A DNA stretch of 6,659 nt, taken from NCBI GenBank assembly GCA_003455655.1, contig DMQP01000163.1, forward strand, positions 1 to 6,659. Reading direction: 5' to 3'. Origin of the DNA: Treponema sp. Lineage in GTDB: Bacteria; Spirochaetota; Spirochaetia; Treponematales; Treponemataceae. The notes below the pieces were generated by a model. The model had not been told where the DNA came from. It saw only the letters and a program-made list of their open reading frames with translations, and ran no database searches. The position numbers and the translations under genes were made by a program. Positions 1 through 5,006 of this stretch are shown piece by piece. Position 1 is the stretch's first letter. Each line of letters starts with the position of its first letter.

Positions 1-19
1 TTTTCTAAGGAGGGCAGCT

Positions 20-391
20 ATGAAAAGTTGCAAAAAGTTTGGTCTGGCGGCAATCGCCTTGGTGTTGGGTGCACTTCTGTGCATGAGCGTAACGGGATGT
101 CCCAATCCTAATTCTGCTGAGTCAAAGCCGTATGTAGGAACCTACAAGTCTGAAACCGGTATAACTCTCGTACTGAAGAGTGACGGCACTTCTACATGGA
201 GTATGAGTCAAGGTGGAAACAACAATAGTGGCTCTGGTACCTACACTGTTAGCGGAAGTACTGCAACAGCAACTTATACCGTGGGTACTCCTTCTGGAAC
301 GGTTACTGCAGAAACAGCAGACAACTGGGCTACATTTACCGCTAACTCAACTGAATTTAGCATGAATAATGTAAAGTTTACCAAGCAGTAA
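20..391 (+). CDS. Small secreted lipoprotein A (unknown function)
   Basis: This 123-residue protein has a lipoprotein signal peptide: KK near the N-terminus, a hydrophobic stretch at about 8-22, and a lipobox-like SVTGC with the lipidated Cys at residue 27. Spirochaete lipoboxes are often looser than the LAGC of enterobacteria, so Val at -3 is acceptable. The mature part of about 97 residues is rich in Thr, Ser and Gly. It reads as short beta strands (PYVGTY, ITLVL, SDGTSTW, GTYTVSG, ATATYT, NWATFTANS, VKFTK), suggesting a small calycin-like beta fold, although I do not recognise the family. The start is fixed by TAAGGAGGG at 6-14, five bases before ATG. A paralogue lies at 1477-1857. It is probably membrane-anchored and may be surface-exposed; the function is unknown. 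Confidence 0.9.
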   Translation: MKSCKKFGLAAIALVLGALLCMSVTGCPNPNSAESKPYVGTYKSETGITLVLKSDGTSTWSMSQGGNNNSGSGTYTVSGSTATATYTVGTPSGTVTAETADNWATFTANSTEFSMNNVKFTKQ

Positions 392-414
392 GTTTTAGCT
401 TAAAACACTATGTT

Positions 415-446
415 CCCTCTGCACTTATGCAGGGGGTTCTTTTTTT
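415..446 (+). terminator. Intrinsic terminator of lipoprotein A
   Basis: The arms CCCTCTGCA (415-423) and TGCAGGGGG (428-436) form a 9-bp stem with one G-U pair and a CTTA loop. A T-rich tract (437-446) follows at once. It lies 23 bases after the stop codon and belongs to the duplicated unit; the same structure recurs after lipoprotein B. Confidence 0.88.
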
Positions 447-450
447 GCAA

Positions 451-496
451 AATCTGTCAGTAGCAAATTAAATTTTATATGCCTTACTGGCAGATT
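451..496 (+). repeat. Inverted repeat upstream of the barrel gene
   Basis: AATCTGTCAGTA (451-462) can pair with TACTGGCAGATT (485-496) over 12 bp with one G-U pair, around an AT-rich 22-base loop. It falls between the lipoprotein A terminator and the ribosome-binding site of the next gene. It has no T-tract after it, so it is not a standard terminator. It may be a 5' leader structure or an operator-like dyad; its role cannot be told from sequence. Confidence 0.6.
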
Positions 497-513
497 CGTC
501 ATATTTGTTTGGA

Positions 514-519
514 AAGGAG
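514..519 (+). promoter_or_regulatory. Ribosome-binding site that sets the barrel gene start
   Basis: AAGGAG lies seven bases before ATG at 527. It decides between this ATG and an in-frame ATG at 479, which has only AT-rich sequence ahead of it and would put a charged, non-hydrophobic extension in front of the signal peptide. Confidence 0.85.
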
Positions 520-526
520 ATTTTAT

Positions 527-1333
527 ATGAAAAAACTTACGGCAATCATTTTTCTTTCTCTCACGGCAATGCTCAGCGCGCTAGCCGTCGAGGTGGAAAT
601 GGATTTGAACTATTTCTATACATTCACGAACCACACGAATAGTCTGGTATCTGGAAATGTGGAAAACCATGAATGGAGTGGTTCGTCATGGACTGATACT
701 TCAACGTCGGATGGGGAAAACCTAAAAAAAGCGAGCGCGGAAGTCCAGGGTGGAATGATTGGCATTGAGAACTTATGGACGTTTTACTTTGGGAAACCTC
801 TTTCATGGGTTGATATAGGATTTAATGTGGGGGCGGATTTTGCCTTGGACAGGGCTACCAGTCTGTCAAAGGATGATGGGAATTCATTCAGCATTAATAG
901 TGCGGCCATCAGATGGTCCGCGATGCTGGGGCTTGCATTAAGGTTTAACATGACTGAAAATCAGTATCTGTATTTTTCACCGCAATTCAAATACTCTGGG
1001 CTTGAATCACGGTCTGGGACATACCCTACTATTACCTATGGTGGCGGTGAGTATGATATTCCCTCTTATTATGCGGGGGCACATATATGGTCAATAGGAT
1101 TGAACCTTGATGTGGGTTACAAAATACTATTTAAGTCATGGGGAAACTATAATATGGGCATGAACTTTGGGGCTAACTTGAGCGTTCCTGTTTACGGCTA
1201 TTCACATGTGTCCAGTGTCATTCCGGCTTCTGGCGGTGGCGCATATACTGAAACATACTTGAACGGTTATGTAACCGGCGGCTTCACCGGCAACATCTAT
1301 GTGGGTGTGTGCTTCAACTTCGGGAAGAAGTAG
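527..1333 (+). CDS. Putative outer-membrane beta-barrel protein
   Basis: This 268-residue protein starts with a Sec signal peptide (MKKLTAIIFLSLTAMLSALA, cleavage predicted after residue 20 before VEVEMD). The mature part has the alternating polar/hydrophobic pattern of beta-barrel strands: about 94-105 (VDIGFNVGADF), 128-142, 147-157 (YLYFSPQFKYS), 186-200 (HIWSIGLNLDVGYKI), 208-223 and 256-266. It ends NIYVGVCFNFGKK, with aromatic residues like the last strand of an outer-membrane protein, although two Lys follow the Phe. Loops rich in Ser, Thr and Gly (about 40-65 and 160-175) could be surface-exposed. The length suits a barrel of roughly 8-12 strands. I do not recognise a named family. 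It sits between two copies of the lipoprotein unit, which suggests a shared envelope role. An exported periplasmic beta protein is the main alternative. Confidence 0.8.
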   Translation: MKKLTAIIFLSLTAMLSALAVEVEMDLNYFYTFTNHTNSLVSGNVENHEWSGSSWTDTSTSDGENLKKASAEVQGGMIGIENLWTFYFGKPLSWVDIGFNVGADFALDRATSLSKDDGNSFSINSAAIRWSAMLGLALRFNMTENQYLYFSPQFKYSGLESRSGTYPTITYGGGEYDIPSYYAGAHIWSIGLNLDVGYKILFKSWGNYNMGMNFGANLSVPVYGYSHVSSVIPASGGGAYTETYLNGYVTGGFTGNIYVGVCFNFGKK

Positions 1334-1366
1334 CCGTAAGGCGACTTTTCCACTTTTCCACACCTT

Positions 1367-1396
1367 AAAAAAATCTCCAATGCTATAGCATTGGAG
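1367..1396 (-). terminator. Perfect palindrome with minus-strand T-tract
   Basis: Positions 1375-1396 form a perfect 22-base palindrome with arms CTCCAATGCTA and TAGCATTGGAG, foldable as a 9-bp stem with a TATA loop. On the + strand it is preceded by seven A (1367-1373) plus one T. On the minus strand the hairpin is therefore followed by A then seven T, the layout of an intrinsic terminator. On the + strand it is followed by TGATTGAC, which does not fit termination. No minus-strand gene ends close by; the nearest upstream one is the OLD gene, which stops at 1921. Confidence 0.65.
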
Positions 1397-1413
1397 TGAT
1401 TGACACAACCACT

Positions 1414-1461
1414 CCAAACGCGAACCATTGCTAACGCTCGGTTCGCGTTTGGCAGATTTTT
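1414..1461 (+). terminator. Strong hairpin just before the lipoprotein B ribosome-binding site
   Basis: CCAAACGCGAACC (1414-1426) and GGTTCGCGTTTGG (1440-1452) are perfectly complementary over 13 bp around a 13-base loop. CAGA then TTTTT (1457-1461) follows, so it may terminate the barrel gene transcript. The T-tract starts four bases after the stem, less tight than in a classic terminator. The Shine-Dalgarno site of lipoprotein B begins two bases after the T run, so the element could equally be a leader structure or attenuator for that gene. Confidence 0.6.
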
Positions 1462-1476
1462 CTAAGGAGGGCAGCT

Positions 1477-1857
1477 ATGAAAAGTTGCAAAAAGTTTGGT
1501 CTGGCGGCAATCGCCTTGGTGTTGGGAGCACTTCTGTGCATGAGCCTAACGGGATGTCCCACTGCTAACACTGCAAGTACTGAGACTGCTGAGTCAAAGC
1601 CATATGTAGGAATCTACACGGCTGAAAGCGGTGAAACTCTCGTACTGAATGGTGACGGCACTTCTACAGTGAATCAAGGCGGTGTTGCAAGCCTTAGTGG
1701 CACTGGTACCTACACTGTTAGCGGAAGTACTGCAACACTAACTTATACCGAGGGTGATATTAATGATACGATTACTGCAGAAACAACAGACAACTGGGCT
1801 ACATTTACCGCTAACTCAACAGCGGGCATGACTAATAAAAGGTTTACCAAGCTGTAA
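1477..1857 (+). CDS. Small secreted lipoprotein B, paralogue of A
   Basis: This 126-residue lipoprotein has the same 26-residue signal peptide as lipoprotein A except for one change that gives a better lipobox (SLTGC, Cys 27). TAAGGAGGG at 1463-1471, five bases ahead, fixes the start. The mature part has the same layout as A: SKPYVG, ETLVLNGDGTST, GTYTVSGSTAT, DNWATFTANST, FTK. It differs just after the Cys (extra ANTASTETAE-like residues), in the middle (VNQGGVASLSG instead of the Trp/Asn-rich stretch), in the EGDINDTI strand pair, and near the C-terminus (AGMTNKR). Such patchy change suggests diversification of exposed loops or recombination between family members. It faces the OLD gene tail to tail. 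Function unknown. Confidence 0.9.
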   Translation: MKSCKKFGLAAIALVLGALLCMSLTGCPTANTASTETAESKPYVGIYTAESGETLVLNGDGTSTVNQGGVASLSGTGTYTVSGSTATLTYTEGDINDTITAETTDNWATFTANSTAGMTNKRFTKL

Positions 1858-1879
1858 GTTTTAACTTAAAACACTATGC

Positions 1880-1914
1880 TCCCTCTACACTTATGCAGGG
1901 GGATCTTTTTTTTT
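1880..1914 (+). terminator. Intrinsic terminator of lipoprotein B
   Basis: TCCCTCTACA (1880-1889) pairs with TGCAGGGGGA (1894-1903), with one A/C mismatch and one G-U pair, around a CTTA loop. TC and nine T follow. The mismatch makes it weaker than the copy after lipoprotein A. Just before it, GTTTTAA and TTAAAAC (1858-1872) form a small AT dyad. On the minus strand the hairpin is followed by GCATAGTG before any T run, so it should be a poor terminator for the facing OLD gene. Confidence 0.83.
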
Positions 1915-1920
1915 GCAAAA

Positions 1921-3474
1921 TTATCTGGCGCAGGCGCTTTCCAGTATGTCTATAAGTTCTGCATAGTCTTTTTGAATTTCTTTTGCGTTGCTTAACAAAA
2001 GATGTTCTAGTTCTGTATGGAAGAGTCTGTCTTTTGCACTTACCGGCATGTACTGTATGTCGTTTTGCGTGTAGTAATGTTCTATACATCCACGGGGTAA
2101 GATAAAGACATCTGCTGCAGCGGTTGCCGCAAGAATTATTGCAAACAAATTTTTTATAGCGCTTAGACTTTGTGCACTTTGTTCAGTAAGAACACTTGCA
2201 AGTTTTTTATCTAATTGCATAACTCCTTGTAGTGTTACCGTCTTAAATGTGTCTATGTTTTCTGCGTTGTCATGTTTTAAATCAAGTGCTGTTAGTTTTT
2301 CGATAAGAAGACTTAGTGCATTTGGAATTTTTTGTTTGTGTTTTGATTCAGCATAATTGCATAACTCTCTGCCCACAACTGCAAGATACTGTTCTAAGCG
2401 CACAATCAATTTTTCAAGTGAAAGATGTTTTGAAAGTTCTTTTACTGTAAAAACTGTTTTTAAAAACTTTTCTTGTTTGGGAAGTTGCCGTTCAAGCCAC
2501 ACTGCTGTTCGTTCGTCTGCACAAAACACATCGCGCAGTTTACCACTAAAGAGCGAATCTAAGTCGGTAATAATTCGGCTATTGGTTCCTAAAAGAGCAC
2601 ATACTTTACAAAAGACACCCAGTTCATCTTTTCCGCCAACATCAATAATTCCTGTTCCTGCAATACCTCTGTCTGTATGCACATACGGAAGCAAATTGGT
2701 AAACAGTTGTTGATCTGTGTATCCTTCAACAAAGACTTGATTATCTGAAAAGAAAAATTGTTTGTGATAGGTATTGAAGCGGGGTAAAAATCGGCGTAAC
2801 AATTCTTCATCGCGATTATCTAAAACATCAATGTGAGTTGGTTCACGATTCGTATGACAAACAATTACTCCCTTCATTTCTTCTGGAAATCTTACATCAA
2901 TAAAAAAAGGAGAATGTGTTATTAAAAAATACATACGCTTGGGGTGGCGTTTAGAAACACGACGCAACTCTTCTGCAAAAAAATGTTGGAATTGTGGATG
3001 CAGATGCAGTTCGGGTTCATCAAAAACAATGCAAGTGTTTCCTGTATTTGCGTAGAGAACAACAAGCAGAGTAATTATTTCGCGTAGACCATGACATTCA
3101 ACTTCTTGCAGATTGTATTCAACATTCCACGCACGATTTATAACAACAGGAATAAGAGAGTGTTCGTGTTCTTTAAAGACAATAGATTTTCCAAACATGC
3201 TCGAAAGCACAGATTGAACTTTATTACGAACTTCTTCATTTGTGCGCAAAATGCTAACCGTTTCTTCTTCTGAAGAAACACTATCTCGTTCTGCTTTAAG
3301 AAATTTAACTGAATATCCTGCTTTACCAAACTGTTGGGCAATTGACTGTGCAAGCAAAGTCTTTCCAGAACCGTTTGGTCCAACAATTAAGTTGATGTGA
3401 GTCCAAGTATCTTTTTTGAACACAGCCTTTCCCCACAGAAAAGGCAGTTTTACTTTTGTTGGAAGATAAACCAC
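1921..3474 (-). CDS. OLD-family ATP-dependent endonuclease (AAA ATPase plus TOPRIM)
   Basis: This 517-residue protein has an ABC-type ATPase head followed by a TOPRIM nuclease domain, the OLD (overcoming lysogenization defect) layout. Visible motifs are Walker A GPNGSGKT (32-39), a degenerate signature ECHGLRE (126-132), Walker B CIVFDEPELHLHP (148-160, catalytic Glu 153) and an H-loop ITHSP (His 187). TOPRIM follows with VFVEGYTD (Glu 250, Asp 254), DVGGKDEL (278-285) and TDLDS (Asp 304 and 306), so the metal-binding residues are kept. The rest (about 315-517) is mostly helical. OLD proteins are nucleases often linked to phage defence. No UvrD-like helicase, reverse transcriptase or second ATPase gene is visible beside it, so it appears to be a stand-alone (class 1-like) member; this is inferred. 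The start is GTG at 3474, supported by a promoter whose -10 ends seven bases upstream. No Shine-Dalgarno site is visible. Confidence 0.88.
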   Translation of the reverse strand: MVYLPTKVKLPFLWGKAVFKKDTWTHINLIVGPNGSGKTLLAQSIAQQFGKAGYSVKFLKAERDSVSSEEETVSILRTNEEVRNKVQSVLSSMFGKSIVFKEHEHSLIPVVINRAWNVEYNLQEVECHGLREIITLLVVLYANTGNTCIVFDEPELHLHPQFQHFFAEELRRVSKRHPKRMYFLITHSPFFIDVRFPEEMKGVIVCHTNREPTHIDVLDNRDEELLRRFLPRFNTYHKQFFFSDNQVFVEGYTDQQLFTNLLPYVHTDRGIAGTGIIDVGGKDELGVFCKVCALLGTNSRIITDLDSLFSGKLRDVFCADERTAVWLERQLPKQEKFLKTVFTVKELSKHLSLEKLIVRLEQYLAVVGRELCNYAESKHKQKIPNALSLLIEKLTALDLKHDNAENIDTFKTVTLQGVMQLDKKLASVLTEQSAQSLSAIKNLFAIILAATAAADVFILPRGCIEHYYTQNDIQYMPVSAKDRLFHTELEHLLLSNAKEIQKDYAELIDILESACAR

Positions 3475-3480
3475 GCTTTT

Positions 3481-3509
3481 AGTATACGGCAGAATGGAGT
3501 ATTTGTCAC
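3481..3509 (-). promoter_or_regulatory. Promoter of the OLD gene (predicted leaderless)
   Basis: Read on the minus strand, GTGACA (-35, 3504-3509, five of six consensus bases) is followed by a 17-base spacer and TATACT (-10, 3481-3486). Six bases (AAAAGC) then separate it from the GTG codon at 3474, so transcription should start at or within a base or so of the start codon. No purine-rich ribosome-binding site is present. Confidence 0.72.
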
Positions 3510-3521
3510 GCTTAAAAATTG

Positions 3522-3550
3522 TTGTCGTAGAAGTAAAACTGTGTTATACT
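3522..3550 (+). promoter_or_regulatory. Promoter of the P83/100 gene (predicted leaderless)
   Basis: TTGTCG (-35, 3522-3527) is followed by a 17-base spacer and TATACT (-10, 3545-3550), with an extended -10 TG at 3542-3543. Six bases (TTTTGC) separate the -10 from ATG at 3557, which places the likely transcript start on the ATG. No Shine-Dalgarno site lies before the ATG. Confidence 0.75.
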
Positions 3551-3556
3551 TTTTGC

Positions 3557-5005
3557 ATGACTTGTTTTGTAAAAAAAGTGCTTGCACTGACTCTTGTTTG
3601 TGTAGGTTTTATTCAGACGGTAACAGCCGTAGAAGTTGATGAGCCAGAATTGCAGAGTGCTGGTTCACTTGGTGACTCAATTGAATTTGAAAATTACGGT
3701 GGCCCGTATGCGGTTATAGAAACAGCAGAAGCTATTACAGGAATAGGAACTGCTTTGGGTCAAGAAGTTGCACTCAGTTTGGAAACACCTATTACTGTTC
3801 AGCCTGAAGCAAAGTATTCACTTATTCATGCAATTGATCTTTCTACACAAGAAAAACTTGATGCCGATATTCTTTTATTGAATGAAAACGCACAGGTTGA
3901 TCACATTAAAAACTTACGCCGCATTATAGCCGGATACTTAGCAGCTGCTTATGGTTACGAAAAATCAGACGCAGAAACAATTGCAGTTTTTGTTACGCTG
4001 TACAATGCTGTGTATCGTGGACAGATGTCAGTTTTTGAAGAACGCTATAAGCCAACAGTTACTCAATATCTTACACCAGAAAAAGTTGGTTTAAGTACAA
4101 ACTGGCAAGAGTGGCCGGGTAACACTCAGATTGTTATTCCTCTTAGTGATATTAGCGCAGGTCTTTCTGTTGTAGATACGAGTGTTATTAGTGATGAAAA
4201 TGTAATTGAAGCTTTGCGTAACGATACCGACAAAGGTGTTGAAGTTCGCGAAGAACTTGCAGAAATAAAAGAAAGAGAAGCAGTTTCTGCAACTGAACGT
4301 GCACAAGAAGCACAAAAGCAAGCAGCAGTAGAGCGTCAGGCAGGAAACACAACAGCAGCACAACAGTCAGCGGCAGTCGCAACTGCTCAACAGCAAATGG
4401 CAGACCGCAAGACTACAGAGACACGCACAGAACGCCAGCAGATTGAACAAGACAAGGCAGAAGTTGCGGCAATAGACACAACTCAGTATGTTACCGGATT
4501 GTTTGGAGCAAATTCGGGAAACGGTTTGTATCGTTTGCTTACACTCAATGGAACAAATGGAGCAATTGTTAAAAAATCTCCTGTAACGCAGATTCACCGA
4601 ACCGCTGTGTATGTTGTTTCTAACATTTCTTTAGATAACGGTGACGGAACCAGTACAACTTACGATGATTTGTATATGGCTGTATGCGGAATTGATGACG
4701 GTCATTCGGCAGTACGCTTGTGTCTTATTGATGCAGAGGCACTTGAAATGCAACTGCAAAGTTCAGAAGTTTTAGCAGACACAACAGATTTAGTTCAGTA
4801 TGGTGATTTTTACTATGTCATTATCCGCGAAGGTGAAAGTTATTTTGTAGGCATGTACGATAAATATCTTGCATTAAGAGGACGCAGCTCTATAGAAGTA
4901 AAGCCCACCTCTCCCATCAATATAACAGGTGGTGGACTTTTAGTAACTGCTCCTAACGGAAAACCATGTCTGTTAAGCGCAAGCGATTTGTCTGAAATTT
5001 GGTAA
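3557..5005 (+). CDS. P83/100-family exported antigen
   Basis: This 482-residue protein resembles the P83/100 antigen family of Borrelia and Treponema, recognised by overall layout and the treponemal neighbourhood. Residues 1-24 are a signal peptide (TCFVKKVLALTLVCVGF, then TVTA before VEVDE). Residues about 25-225 form an N-terminal domain (e.g. DHIKNLRRIIAGYLAAAYGY, ETIAVFVTLYNAVYRGQ). Residues about 228-306 form a coiled coil rich in Glu, Ala, Gln and Arg. The C-terminal part (about 310-482) is beta-rich (LYRLLTLNG, AVYVVSNISL, DLYMAVCGIDD, FYYVIIREGESYFVGMYDKY) and could be propeller-like. Family members are exported immunodominant antigens of unclear molecular role. An in-frame ATG at 3494 lies upstream of the promoter and would bury the signal peptide, so ATG 3557 is chosen. 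The stop lies one base from that of the facing cyclase, and no terminator hairpin is visible. Confidence 0.82.
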   Translation: MTCFVKKVLALTLVCVGFIQTVTAVEVDEPELQSAGSLGDSIEFENYGGPYAVIETAEAITGIGTALGQEVALSLETPITVQPEAKYSLIHAIDLSTQEKLDADILLLNENAQVDHIKNLRRIIAGYLAAAYGYEKSDAETIAVFVTLYNAVYRGQMSVFEERYKPTVTQYLTPEKVGLSTNWQEWPGNTQIVIPLSDISAGLSVVDTSVISDENVIEALRNDTDKGVEVREELAEIKEREAVSATERAQEAQKQAAVERQAGNTTAAQQSAAVATAQQQMADRKTTETRTERQQIEQDKAEVAAIDTTQYVTGLFGANSGNGLYRLLTLNGTNGAIVKKSPVTQIHRTAVYVVSNISLDNGDGTSTTYDDLYMAVCGIDDGHSAVRLCLIDAEALEMQLQSSEVLADTTDLVQYGDFYYVIIREGESYFVGMYDKYLALRGRSSIEVKPTSPINITGGGLLVTAPNGKPCLLSASDLSEIW

Positions 5006-5006
5006 G

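Larger units (their letters stand above)
1..453 (+). repeat. Lipoprotein cassette repeat, copy 1
   Basis: This is the first copy of a direct repeat whose second copy is at 1458-1921. The unit includes the ribosome-binding site, the whole lipoprotein gene and the terminator, and ends in GCAAAAT. The first 103 bases match copy 2 with only two substitutions (positions 70 and 89). Strong identity returns around 236-268 and across the segment encoding DNWATFTANST. Patches between these blocks differ by substitutions and small indels. The left edge of this copy is cut by the window start. Confidence 0.9.
1458..1921 (+). repeat. Lipoprotein cassette repeat, copy 2
   Basis: This is the second copy of the unit at 1-453. 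It starts at the TTTTCTAAGG leader and ends at GCAAAAT. It is slightly longer because of in-frame indels, including extra codons after the lipidated Cys. The right end coincides with the last base of the OLD stop codon (TTA at 1921-1923 on the + strand), so the repeat meets the neighbouring gene with no spare sequence. Confidence 0.88.

Noticed and set aside
445..473. TTGCAA / TTAAAT as a promoter for the barrel gene
   Set aside because: The spacing is right, but both boxes are weak and the -35 overlaps the end of the terminator T-tract; in AT-rich DNA this is likely chance.
479..526. Upstream in-frame ATG at 479 as start of the barrel protein
   Set aside because: It has no Shine-Dalgarno site and would put a charged, non-hydrophobic 16-residue extension before a clear signal peptide; ATG 527 has AAGGAG at good spacing.
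1331..1350. GCC-GTAA-GGC hairpin at the barrel gene stop codon as terminator
   Set aside because: A three-base stem followed by only four T after GAC is too weak; the hairpin at 1414-1461 is a better candidate.
1400..1428. TTGACA at 1400-1405 as a -35 box for lipoprotein B
   Set aside because: It is a perfect -35 match, but at 16-18 bases spacing the sequences are GAACCA, AACCAT and ACCATT, none of them a plausible -10.
1921..3474. A Gabija, PARIS or retron-type defence system built on the OLD protein
   Set aside because: The neighbouring genes are a lipoprotein and a P83/100 antigen. No helicase, reverse transcriptase, second ATPase or non-coding retron RNA is visible.
3494..3556. Upstream in-frame ATG at 3494 as start of the P83/100 protein
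   Set aside because: It lies upstream of the predicted -35 and -10 boxes, so it would not be in the mRNA, and it would hide the signal peptide.
4091..4597. Minus-strand open frames opposite the P83/100 coiled coil
   Set aside because: Their Cys/Leu/Phe-rich products mirror the Gln/Ala/Glu codons of the real gene; they have no ribosome-binding site or domain and overlap each other.
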